DNA of 64,000 nucleotides from Nocardioides caeni (GTDB lineage: Bacteria > Actinomycetota > Actinomycetes > Propionibacteriales > Nocardioidaceae), in contig NZ_STGW01000014.1 in NCBI RefSeq assembly GCF_004912195.1, positions 28,359 to 92,358 of the forward strand, read 5' to 3'. A program made the translations under genes and the position numbers. Every line of letters starts with the position of its first letter. Position 1 is the stretch's first letter. Shown piece after piece: positions 51,947 through 59,529 of this stretch. The notes under the pieces are model-generated. The model was not told the DNA's origin and searched no databases. It was given only the letters and a program-made list of their open reading frames with translations.

Positions 51947-52876
51947 GTGCGGAACCTGACGGCGTTCGTCCTCGTCGTGCTCGCCACCCTGCTCGCGCCG
52001 GTGGCGCTCGGGTCGAGCTGGCTCACCACCCGTGTCGACGACCGGCAGGAGTACGTCGACACGGTCGCGCCGCTCGCTGACGACCCCGATGTCCGGCGAG
52101 TGCTCGCGGACGCCTCGGCGTCCTCGGCGATGGCGGCGCTCGAGCAGTACGTCCCGGCCGCGCTGATCCCCGACGCGCTCGCCGAGCTGACCCGGACGGC
52201 GGCCCGCGAGGTCGTCGAGAGCCCCGGCTTCCCGGACTTCTGGCGGCAGGCCAACGAGGACCTCCACCGCGATGTGATCGGTCTGCTCGAGGACGAGGAC
52301 GCCTCCGTCGACGGATCGTTGACCGTCGACGCCAGCCCCCTCGTCGCCCAGGTCCTGCTGCTGGTCGTCGAGGACTTCAACCTCCCGGCGACCCTGGTGC
52401 CCGAGATCCAGCTCGAGGTGCCGGTGGTCGCGCGTGCGAAGGTCGCGGACGCCGGCCCCACCTATCGCACCGCGCACGCGGTGGCGAGCTGGACGCCCGT
52501 CGTCTGGGCGGTGTTGGTCGCGCTCGCCCTTCTCGTCGCCACGGGCTGGCGCGGCCGACTGCGGACCCTGGGGTTCGGCTTCGTCGGCGTCGCGGCGGCT
52601 GCCGGCCTCGTGCTCGTGCTGGCCGATCCGGTGCAGGACCGGGTCGTCGACGGCCTCGCGACGGGGCAGCAGGAGCTGGCACGCGTGATGCTCGACGCGC
52701 TCGGGGCCTCGCTGCCGTCGTACGTCCGAGGGTTTCTGTGGGCCCTGCCCGTGGGCATGGTGCTCATCGGACTCTCGCTGTGGCCCCGGCGAGACCGCCA
52801 CCAGCACCACCCGCACGATCACCCTGCGCACCACGCGCACCCGGCCGGTTGGCCGCCCGAGCACTTCCAGGAGTGA
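51947..52876 (+). CDS. Three-helix membrane protein with His-rich C-terminus
   Basis: A 309-residue protein. It has an N-terminal hydrophobic helix (LTAFVLVVLATLLAPVALGSSW), a ~180-residue mostly helical extracytoplasmic region, and two or three more helices near residues 180-270 (VVWAVLVALALLVATGW, FVGVAAAAGLVLVLA, LWALPVGMVLIGLSLW). The tail HQHHPHDHPAHHAHPAGW is very His-rich and could bind metals such as Ni, Zn or Co. GTG at 51947 has GGGAGG upstream. It lies between two DUF2510 genes on the same strand. No family was recognised. Confidence 0.75.
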   Translation: MRNLTAFVLVVLATLLAPVALGSSWLTTRVDDRQEYVDTVAPLADDPDVRRVLADASASSAMAALEQYVPAALIPDALAELTRTAAREVVESPGFPDFWRQANEDLHRDVIGLLEDEDASVDGSLTVDASPLVAQVLLLVVEDFNLPATLVPEIQLEVPVVARAKVADAGPTYRTAHAVASWTPVVWAVLVALALLVATGWRGRLRTLGFGFVGVAAAAGLVLVLADPVQDRVVDGLATGQQELARVMLDALGASLPSYVRGFLWALPVGMVLIGLSLWPRRDRHQHHPHDHPAHHAHPAGWPPEHFQE

Positions 52877-52878
52877 CC

Positions 52879-53751
52879 ATGTCCCATGACAACCCCGGAT
52901 CGACGCCGCCCGGCTGGTATCCCGACGGCCAGGGCGGCCAGCGCTGGTGGGACGGCAGCCAGTGGACGTCCCACACCCAGCCCGCCCAGCCGCCCCAGCA
53001 ACCGGCCCCGCAGCCCTACGGCGGAGGCGGTGGCTTCGCTGGTCCGGGTGGTCCGGGTGGTCCGGGTGGCGGCTTCGGGGGCGGCTACGGCACGCCGCCG
53101 AAGAAGAAGCGCACCGGCCTGATCATCGGCATCGTCGTGGCGGTCGTGGTCCTGCTCGTCGGGGGCGGTGTCGCCCTGGCGTTGCTGCTGGGCGGTGACG
53201 GCGACGGCGGCTCCAAGGACAAGGACGCCGCCGACGGCCCGCGCAGCCCCGTCGAGGTCGCCGAGGCCTACCTCAACGCCAACTTCGAGGGCGACTACGG
53301 CACCATCTGCGAGCTCGCCGAGGAGAGTGAGCGCTCCGAGGAGCTCGAGGACGCGGACGCCGACGACTGCGACGAATACCAGGACAACATCCAGGAGGAC
53401 GTCGACGAGCGCAACGACGACTACATCGAGGAGTACGACGAGTCCTACGACGACATCCTCGACGACATCGACTACTCCGTGACGGTGGAGGACGCGGTCG
53501 AGGACGGCGACTCCGCCACCGTCGACTGGCAGGAGACCTACGAGTACTCCGGCGACAACGACACCTTCCTCGAGGAGGCGTTCGACGGCGACACGACCTA
53601 TGAGTCCGACGGCACGATGCTGCTGTGCCGCGCCGACGACGAGTGGTTCGTCAAGGACCCGTACTACGACGAGGACTACAGCGAGAACTGCGACGGGGAG
53701 TCGGCCGACGGCAACGACGACGGCGACGACTACTCCGACGGGATCTACTGA
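52879..53751 (+). CDS. DUF2510 membrane protein with acidic extracytoplasmic domain (second copy)
   Basis: A 290-residue paralogue of the 51.0 kb protein: DUF2510 (PGWYPDGQGGQRWWDGSQW), Gly-rich tail (GGPGGPGGPGGGFGGGYG), basic KKKR stop, one helix (GLIIGIVVAVVVLLVGGGVALALLL, about 77-101), then an acidic domain opening SPVEVAEAYLNANFEGDYGTICELAEESE. It has four cysteines (ICELAE, DDCDEY, LLCRAD, and the ending YSENCDG). The three DUF2510 genes probably arose by tandem duplication. ATG at 52879 has CAGGAG before it and starts 2 nt after the previous stop. Confidence 0.85.
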   Translation: MSHDNPGSTPPGWYPDGQGGQRWWDGSQWTSHTQPAQPPQQPAPQPYGGGGGFAGPGGPGGPGGGFGGGYGTPPKKKRTGLIIGIVVAVVVLLVGGGVALALLLGGDGDGGSKDKDAADGPRSPVEVAEAYLNANFEGDYGTICELAEESERSEELEDADADDCDEYQDNIQEDVDERNDDYIEEYDESYDDILDDIDYSVTVEDAVEDGDSATVDWQETYEYSGDNDTFLEEAFDGDTTYESDGTMLLCRADDEWFVKDPYYDEDYSENCDGESADGNDDGDDYSDGIY

Positions 53752-53829
53752 TCCGCAGCGCCGCACTCATCTAGGCTCACCAGCCGGGAGTGGCCCTCCG
53801 CCGCTCGAGAACCGATCCAAGGAGCACGC

Positions 53830-54819
53830 ATGTCTGACCCGAACCAGCCCTCGACCCCTCCCGGTTGGTATCCCGACGGCCAGGGCGGCCAGCGCTGGTG
53901 GGACGGCACGCAGTGGACCGACCACGTCCAGCCCGGACCTGGTGACGCCGGAGGTGCGGCCCCGTCGACCCCGTCGGCGCCCGCCGACCCCGGTCCCTCG
54001 GCCGGGGACGCCACCGTCTTCGCGCCCAACCGTGCGGCGAACTTCGACCCGGCCGCCGGCCAGCCGGCCCAGGGCGGCTACGGCGCCCCGGCTGCCGGCC
54101 AGCCGGCCGGCGCTCCCTACGGCCAGCCGGCGGGCGCGGGCTACGGCCAGCCGGGCTACGGCCAGCCGGGACAGCCGGGACAGCCGTCGTGGGCGCAGCC
54201 CGGCGCCGGCGGGACCGGTGGCTCAGGTGGGGGCAAGGGCAAGCTCTTCGCCATCATCGGCGGCGCCGCGGGCGCCCTGCTGCTGGTGATCCTGCTCCTC
54301 TTCGTGCTGTTCAAGGTGCTCGGCGGGGGCCCCGGAAGCGTTGCCGAGGACTACCTCAAGGCGCAGAAGCCCGGCGAGGACCCCAAGGCCGAGTGCGAGC
54401 TCCGTGCCGAGGACTACCAGGAGCAGCTGCTCGAGAGCTACGACGTCAAGGACTGTGACGAGTACGCCGAGGAGGCCGAGGACGAGTTCGAGGACTCCAA
54501 GGACGACGAGGTCTCGGACGACGACGACTGCGAGGTCACGTTCGAGCAGTACTACGACGACATCAAGTACGACGTGGAGATCGGTGACGTCGAGGAGGAC
54601 GGCGACGAGGCGATCGTCGAGTACGAGGCGACGTTCGAGTACACCGGCGACGAGGACAAGGCCGAGGACTGCGGCGCCGACAAGGACGACCTCACCAGCG
54701 AGGAGGACGGTGACCTGCTCCTGTGCAAGGAGGACGGTGACTGGAAGGTCGCGATCGAGGGGTACGACAAGGACTCCGACTACGACTGCGGCAACTACGG
54801 CGACTACTACGACTTCTGA
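53830..54819 (+). CDS. DUF2510 membrane protein with acidic extracytoplasmic domain (third copy)
   Basis: A 329-residue paralogue. DUF2510 is near-identical to the first copies (PGWYPDGQGGQRWWDGTQW). The tail mixes Ala/Gly/Pro with GQPAGAGYGQPGYGQPGQPGQP. One helix (KLFAIIGGAAGALLLVILLLFVLFKVLGG, about 138-166) is followed by an acidic domain with ECELRAEDYQEQ, DCDEYAEE and a late LLCKEDGDWKVAI. It ends DYDCGNYGDYYDF, without the YSENCDG ending of the other two. AGGAG lies 7 nt before the ATG. Its tail again has many Gln and Tyr. Confidence 0.85.
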   Translation: MSDPNQPSTPPGWYPDGQGGQRWWDGTQWTDHVQPGPGDAGGAAPSTPSAPADPGPSAGDATVFAPNRAANFDPAAGQPAQGGYGAPAAGQPAGAPYGQPAGAGYGQPGYGQPGQPGQPSWAQPGAGGTGGSGGGKGKLFAIIGGAAGALLLVILLLFVLFKVLGGGPGSVAEDYLKAQKPGEDPKAECELRAEDYQEQLLESYDVKDCDEYAEEAEDEFEDSKDDEVSDDDDCEVTFEQYYDDIKYDVEIGDVEEDGDEAIVEYEATFEYTGDEDKAEDCGADKDDLTSEEDGDLLLCKEDGDWKVAIEGYDKDSDYDCGNYGDYYDF

Positions 54820-54887
54820 GCAAGGATCGGCGCTGGGGTGTCACGGCGTGTTTGCGTGAACGTGACACCTCCAGCGGATCCGGTCTC

Positions 54888-54893
54888 TAGGCT
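54888..54893 (+). promoter_or_regulatory. -10 box, leaderless promoter of the 54.9 kb gene
   Basis: TAGGCT, then GCGCCT, then the GTG at 54900; no Shine-Dalgarno. Confidence 0.5.
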
Positions 54894-54899
54894 GCGCCT

Positions 54900-55712
54900 G
54901 TGAGCAACTTTCCGGGCCCGGGCCAGCCGGGCGAGCAGCCTGCGACGCAGGTCGCGCCGGGGGCGGGACCGCCCCCGGCGCCGTACGGTGGAGGCGGCTA
55001 TCCGCCCCAACCCCAGCAGCCCTCCGGCGGCTACCCGGTGGCGCCCCCGCCCGCCCAGGGCGGCTACGGCGGCGGCTATCCCGGGGGCGGCTACCCCGGC
55101 GGCCCCGGCGGGCCGGGTGGGCCCGGCTTCCCCGCACCCCCGGCTGGTGGTGGTGGCAGCAAGAAGGGCCTCGTCATCGGGATCATCGCCGCGGTCGCCG
55201 TCCTGGTGCTGATCGCGGGCATCTCGCTGTTCTTCATCCTCCGTGACGACGACGGAGACGACGACAACAGGGCGAGCGACGACTCCTCGGAGACGAGCAG
55301 CAGCGACGACCCGTCCGAGGGTGGCTCGAGCGATGCCTCGGACGAGCCGTCGGACGATCCCTCCTTCGAGACCTCCGACGTGACCGACCCCGGCAGCGAG
55401 GTCTTCGGTGAGCCGACGACCACGGCCGAGGAGTTCACCGACGCCTACATCGAGGGCAACTGCAGCCTGATGGAGAGCTACTCGACCACGACCTGGTACC
55501 AGAACGAGTACGGGTCGGGCTGCGAGACGCTGCCGGACGCCCCCGACATGTCGAGCGCGGAATACACCTTCGACGACCCGACGATCATCGGCACCACCGC
55601 CGTGCTGACCGGTGAGCTCTACATCGCCGACTCCGGCGAGACCTACACCTGCACGTGGAACCTCGACGGCACGTCGGGCTACTGGCTCGTCAACGAGTTC
55701 TCCTACAACTGA
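54900..55712 (+). CDS. Pro/Gly-rich-tail membrane protein, DUF2510-lacking relative
   Basis: A 270-residue protein with a tail of PGPGQPGEQP, GGGGYPPQPQQPSGG and GGYGGGYPGGGYPGG, a KKG stop, one helix (GLVIGIIAAVAVLVLIAGISLFFILR, about 90-115), an acidic Ser-rich stalk, and a compact domain of about 100 residues (CSLMESYSTTTWY, GCETLPDAPD, YTCTWNLDGTSGYW) with three cysteines. It lacks DUF2510 but has the same layout as its neighbours. The leaderless start is GTG at 54900. A terminator hairpin follows 61 nt downstream. Confidence 0.78.
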   Translation: MSNFPGPGQPGEQPATQVAPGAGPPPAPYGGGGYPPQPQQPSGGYPVAPPPAQGGYGGGYPGGGYPGGPGGPGGPGFPAPPAGGGGSKKGLVIGIIAAVAVLVLIAGISLFFILRDDDGDDDNRASDDSSETSSSDDPSEGGSSDASDEPSDDPSFETSDVTDPGSEVFGEPTTTAEEFTDAYIEGNCSLMESYSTTTWYQNEYGSGCETLPDAPDMSSAEYTFDDPTIIGTTAVLTGELYIADSGETYTCTWNLDGTSGYWLVNEFSYN

Positions 55713-55772
55713 TCGACCAACTGATCGACCAACTGAACGACCGAAGCACCCGCTGGACGCAGCTCCAGCACC

Positions 55773-55807
55773 GGGGCGTGACGAGCGCCATTTGCTCCTC
55801 ACGCCCC
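55773..55807 (+). terminator. Hairpin terminator after the membrane-protein block
   Basis: GGGGCGTGA (55773-55781) pairs with TCACGCCCC (55799-55807) around a 17-nt loop. It lies between the 54.9 kb gene and the 2-oxoacid dehydrogenase operon. Upstream of it are short direct repeats of ACTGATCGACCA. Confidence 0.6.
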
Positions 55808-55937
55808 GGCGGCGGGTATCGTGAACCTGACTGTGGTCCGGGTCACATCCCTCCGCCATCCCTGGGGGGAGATCCGGACCGACGACCGATTCAGCCGAGC
55901 CGCGGAGACCCCGCCGGCGAGGGTGTGAGGAGTGGCC

Positions 55938-57071
55938 ATGACCGACCCCGTCTTCGGACCTGCGCCCGCGCAGGACACCGACCCTGAGCTCGTCCAGCTC
56001 CTGACGCCGGAGGGGGAGCGGGTCCACCACCCCACCTTCGACCTCGACTTCAGCGCCGACCAGGTGCGCGCGTTCTATCGCGACATGGTGCTGGTCCGCC
56101 GGCTCGACATCGAGGCGACCGCGCTGCAGCGCCACGGTGAGCTCGGCCTCTGGGCGCAGCTGCTCGGCCAGGAGGCCGCCCAGATCGGCGCCGGGCGCGC
56201 CCTGCGTCCCCAGGACTTCGTCTTCCCGACCTATCGCGAGCACGGCGTCGCGTGGTGCCGCGGCGTCGACCCGGTCCGCCTCCTCGCCCTCTTCCGCGGT
56301 GTCGACCAGGGCAGCTGGGACCCCGCCGAGCACAACTTCGGGCTCTACACGATCGTGATCGGGGCCCAGACCCTCCACGCGACCGGCTATGCCATGGGCG
56401 TCCAGCGCGACGGCGCCGTCGGCACCGGAGATCCCGATCGCGACACGGCCGTCGTCGCCCACTTCGGCGACGGCGCCTCCTCACAGGGCGACGTCAACGA
56501 GGCCTTCGTGTTCGCGGCCTCCTACAACGCCCCGGTGGTGTTCTTCTGCCAGAACAACCAGTGGGCCATCTCCGAGCCGTTCGAGCGGCAGTCGCGGATC
56601 CCGCTCTATCGCCGTGCCCAGGGCTTCGGCTTCCCCGGTGTCCGGGTCGACGGCAACGACGTGCTGGCGACCTACGCCGTCACCCGGGCCGCCCTCCAGC
56701 GCGCGCGCGACGGTCAGGGCCCGACCCTGATCGAGGCCTACACCTACCGGATGGGCGCCCACACCACGACCGACGACCCCACGCGCTACCGGCTGACCGA
56801 CGACGTCGAGCGCTGGAAGCTCAAGGACCCGATCGCGCGGGTCGAGGCCTACCTGCGCCGCAACGGCCTCGCCGACGACGGCTTCGTCGAGCAGGTCGCG
56901 GCCGACGCCGACGAGCTGGGTGAGCGCATGCGCCGCGAGTGCCATGCGCTCCCGGACCCCTCGCTCCACGACGTGTTCGACGCCGTCCACGCCGAGCAGA
57001 CGGCCGAGCTCGCGGCCCAGCAGGCGTCGTACGACGCCCACGTTGCGTCCTTCGAGGAGGTGACGGCATGA
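55938..57071 (+). CDS. bkdA: 2-oxoacid dehydrogenase E1 alpha subunit (Bkd/Pdh type)
   Basis: A 377-residue thiamine-diphosphate-dependent E1 alpha subunit. The ThDP-binding motif is present: HFGDGASSQGDVNEAFVFAASYNAPVVFFCQNN (GDG then NN, about 180-212). The substrate region carries LFRGVDQGSWDP and the phosphorylation-loop-like RMGAHTTTDDPTRYR. The length and gene order (E1alpha, E1beta, E2) match the branched-chain 2-oxoacid dehydrogenase of Mycobacterium (BkdA) as well as pyruvate dehydrogenase, so the substrate is not settled. ATG at 55938 has GAGGAG 5 nt before it. It overlaps the E1 beta gene by 4 nt (ATGA). Confidence 0.88.
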   Translation: MTDPVFGPAPAQDTDPELVQLLTPEGERVHHPTFDLDFSADQVRAFYRDMVLVRRLDIEATALQRHGELGLWAQLLGQEAAQIGAGRALRPQDFVFPTYREHGVAWCRGVDPVRLLALFRGVDQGSWDPAEHNFGLYTIVIGAQTLHATGYAMGVQRDGAVGTGDPDRDTAVVAHFGDGASSQGDVNEAFVFAASYNAPVVFFCQNNQWAISEPFERQSRIPLYRRAQGFGFPGVRVDGNDVLATYAVTRAALQRARDGQGPTLIEAYTYRMGAHTTTDDPTRYRLTDDVERWKLKDPIARVEAYLRRNGLADDGFVEQVAADADELGERMRRECHALPDPSLHDVFDAVHAEQTAELAAQQASYDAHVASFEEVTA

Positions 57072-58051
57072 GCATCACCACGATGTCGCTGGCCAAGGCT
57101 CTCAACGCCGGACTGCGCCGGTCGATGGAGGACGACGAGAAGGTCGTCGTGATGGGGGAGGACGTCGGCACCCTCGGCGGCGTCTTCCGGATCACCGACG
57201 GGCTCAAGAAGGACTTCGGCGACGACCGGGTCATCGACACGCCGCTGGCCGAGTCCGGCATCGTCGGCACCGCGGTGGGCCTGGCGATGCGCGGCTACCG
57301 CCCGGTCGTGGAGATCCAATTCGACGGCTTCGTCTACCCCGCCTACGACCAGATCGTGTGCCAGGTCGCCAAGCTCCACTTCCGCAGCCAGGGCCGGATC
57401 CGGATCCCGATGGTGATCCGGATCCCGTTCGGCGGCGGCATCGGGGCCGTCGAGCACCACTCGGAGTCGCCCGAGGCGCAGTTCGTCCACACGCCGGGGC
57501 TGAAGGTCGTGGCGTGCTCGAACCCGGCCGACGCCTACGCGATGATCCAGCAGGCGATCCGCTCCGACGACCCGGTGGTCTTCCTCGAGCCGAAGCGGCT
57601 CTACCACTCGACGAAGGCCGACGTGGACACCGACGCCGACCCGGCGCCGCTGTGGCAGTCGCGGGTCGTCCGCCCCGGCTCCGACGCCACCCTGGTCGCC
57701 TACGGACCGACGGTCTCGACGTGCCTCGACGCCGCCCCCGTCGCCGCCGAGGAGGGCCGGTCGCTGGAGGTCATCGACCTGCGCACCCTCTCGCCGCTCG
57801 ACCTGGTCCCGGTCATCGAGTCGGTCCGGCGCACCGGCCGTCTCGTGGTCGTCCACGAGGCGCACCTGACCCTCGGCCTCGGCGCGGAGATCGCCGCCCG
57901 GGTCACCGAGGAGTGCTTCCACGCCCTGGAGGCCCCGGTCCTGCGGGTGGGCGGCTATGACACGCCCTATCCGCCGGCCCGCATCGAGGAGGCCTGGTTG
58001 CCCGACCTGGACCGGGTGCTCGACGCCGTCGACCGGACCTTCGGGTTCTGA
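57068..58051 (+). CDS. bkdB: 2-oxoacid dehydrogenase E1 beta subunit
   Basis: A 327-residue transketolase-like E1 beta subunit. Characteristic segments are VMGEDVGTLGGVFRITDGL, DTPLAESGIVGTAVGLAMRGY, EIQFDGFVYPAYDQIV and VIDLRTLSPLD near the C-terminus. It forms the active E1 heterotetramer with E1 alpha. Translation is coupled to E1 alpha by the ATGA overlap, and the E2 gene starts 9 nt downstream. Bkd and Pdh beta subunits are hard to separate by eye. Confidence 0.9.
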   Translation: MSITTMSLAKALNAGLRRSMEDDEKVVVMGEDVGTLGGVFRITDGLKKDFGDDRVIDTPLAESGIVGTAVGLAMRGYRPVVEIQFDGFVYPAYDQIVCQVAKLHFRSQGRIRIPMVIRIPFGGGIGAVEHHSESPEAQFVHTPGLKVVACSNPADAYAMIQQAIRSDDPVVFLEPKRLYHSTKADVDTDADPAPLWQSRVVRPGSDATLVAYGPTVSTCLDAAPVAAEEGRSLEVIDLRTLSPLDLVPVIESVRRTGRLVVVHEAHLTLGLGAEIAARVTEECFHALEAPVLRVGGYDTPYPPARIEEAWLPDLDRVLDAVDRTFGF

Positions 58052-58060
58052 GGAGGAACG

Positions 58061-59464
58061 ATGACGAGTGTGATGCCGCAAGCAGTGGCCTCCGAGTTCA
58101 AGCTGCCCGACGTCGGCGAAGGCCTCACCGAGGCAGAGATCGTGGTGTGGCGGGTCAAGGTCGGCGACACCGTCGCCATCAACGACGTGGTGGTGGAGAT
58201 CGAGACCGCCAAGTCGATCGTCGAGCTGCCCTCGCCGTACGCCGGCGAGGTGCTCGCGCTCCTCGTCGCCGAGGGCGAGACCGTCGAGGTCGGCACCCCG
58301 ATCATCCGCATCGGCGACCGCGAAGTGGGAGAAGAGGCTGGGCGAGGTGGGACGGAGGGCGCGGGGTCCGATCAGCGGCCGGGCCCGGAGATCATCGACA
58401 CCAACGTCCCGCCCGTCGGCCAGGCGACGCTCGTCGGCTACGGCCCGAAGCAGCGGGCGTTGAAGCGCCGCCCCCGCAAGGAAACGTCGGTGGTTGAGGT
58501 GCCGCGAGCGCCAGCGAGTGGCCTCGAAACCACCGCACCCCCCGCCCATGTCGCCCGTGCCCTCGCCAAGCCTCTCGTACGCCGGCTCGCGCGTGACCTC
58601 GGCATCAACCTCGCCAGCGTCGTCCCGACCGGTCCGCGGGGCACCGTCAGCAAGGAGGACGTCCTCGCCGCCGCCGGCTCCACGTCGGTCGCTCCGGCAG
58701 GCCCTCCGGCGGTCGAGGTGCGAGGAGCCCCAGCGACGAGCCTCGAAACCACCGGTGTCGGGGCAACCAGGGAGACCCGCGAGCCGGTCAAGGGCGTCCG
58801 CAAGCAGATGGCAGCCGCGATGGTCGCCTCGGCGTTCACGGCGCCGCACGTCACCGAGTGGCTGACCTTCGACGCGACCGCGACCGTCGAGCTCGTCGAG
58901 CGCCTGCGCGGTCGGCGGGAGTTCGCCGACATCAAGGTCAGCCCCCTGCTGGTGGCTGCGCGCGCCTGCGTGCTCGCGATGCGCCGCACCCCACTGATCA
59001 ACTCCAGCTGGGACGAGGCGGCCCAGCAGGTCGTGGTCAAGGACTACGTCCACCTCGGCTTCGCTGCCGCCACCCCGCGCGGTCTGGTCGTGCCCAACGT
59101 CAAGGACGCCGACGGGCTCTCCCTCGTCGAGCTCGCCGCGGCCCTCGAGTCGCTCACGGCGCTCGCGCGTGAGGGGCGCACTCCGCCGGCGGACCTCGCC
59201 GGTGGCACCTTCACGATCACCAACGTCGGCGTGTTCGGCGTCGACGGCGGCACACCGATCATCAACCCCGGCGAGTCCGCGATCCTGTGCCTGGGCGCCA
59301 TCAAGCCCCAGCCGTGGGTGGTGGGCGACCAGGTGGTGCCACGGCAGGTGATGACGTTGTCGCTGTCCTTCGACCACCGGCACATCGACGGTGCGACGGG
59401 CTCGCGGTTCCTCGCCGACGTCGCCGGCATCCTCCAGGACCCGGGCACGGCCCTGCTCTTCTGA
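58061..59464 (+). CDS. bkdC: 2-oxoacid dehydrogenase E2 (dihydrolipoyl acyltransferase), repeat insertions in linker
   Basis: A 467-residue E2 with one lipoyl domain (attachment Lys in EIETAKSIVEL, about residue 50), a peripheral-subunit-binding domain (ARDLGINLASVVPTGPRGTVSKEDV, about 178-202) and the acyltransferase domain with the catalytic SFDHRHIDGATG (about 440-451). E2 transfers the acyl group to CoA. The linkers on either side of the binding domain carry VEVPRAPASGLETT and VEVRGAPATSLETT, encoded by two in-frame copies of the genome's palindromic repeat. No E3 dihydrolipoyl dehydrogenase gene is nearby. ATG at 58061 has AGGAGG just upstream. Confidence 0.93.
   Translation: MTSVMPQAVASEFKLPDVGEGLTEAEIVVWRVKVGDTVAINDVVVEIETAKSIVELPSPYAGEVLALLVAEGETVEVGTPIIRIGDREVGEEAGRGGTEGAGSDQRPGPEIIDTNVPPVGQATLVGYGPKQRALKRRPRKETSVVEVPRAPASGLETTAPPAHVARALAKPLVRRLARDLGINLASVVPTGPRGTVSKEDVLAAAGSTSVAPAGPPAVEVRGAPATSLETTGVGATRETREPVKGVRKQMAAAMVASAFTAPHVTEWLTFDATATVELVERLRGRREFADIKVSPLLVAARACVLAMRRTPLINSSWDEAAQQVVVKDYVHLGFAAATPRGLVVPNVKDADGLSLVELAAALESLTALAREGRTPPADLAGGTFTITNVGVFGVDGGTPIINPGESAILCLGAIKPQPWVVGDQVVPRQVMTLSLSFDHRHIDGATGSRFLADVAGILQDPGTALLF
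58492..58534 (+). repeat. Palindromic repeat inside E2 gene (copy 1)
   Basis: A 43-nt unit beginning GGTTGAGGTG and ending CCTCGAAACCACC, imperfectly self-complementary. It matches the unit at 58711-58753 in 35 of 43 positions and resembles the intergenic palindrome at 2727. It is translated in frame within the E2 linker. Confidence 0.75.
58711..58753 (+). repeat. Palindromic repeat inside E2 gene (copy 2)
   Basis: The second 43-nt unit begins GGTCGAGGTG and ends CCTCGAAACCACC. It is read in the same frame as copy 1, so both encode V-E-V-x-x-A-P-A-x-x-L-E-T-T. Confidence 0.75.
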
Positions 59465-59516
59465 CGTGCCGGCGACATCGGTGGAGGACGGTTCGCGTCG
59501 GGGGAGCGGATCGGGG

Positions 59517-59522
59517 TAGAAA
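59517..59522 (+). promoter_or_regulatory. -10 box, leaderless promoter of the kinase gene
   Basis: TAGAAA, then 7 nt, then the GTG at 59530. The last base differs from the usual T. Confidence 0.35.
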
Positions 59523-59529
59523 CGGTCCC

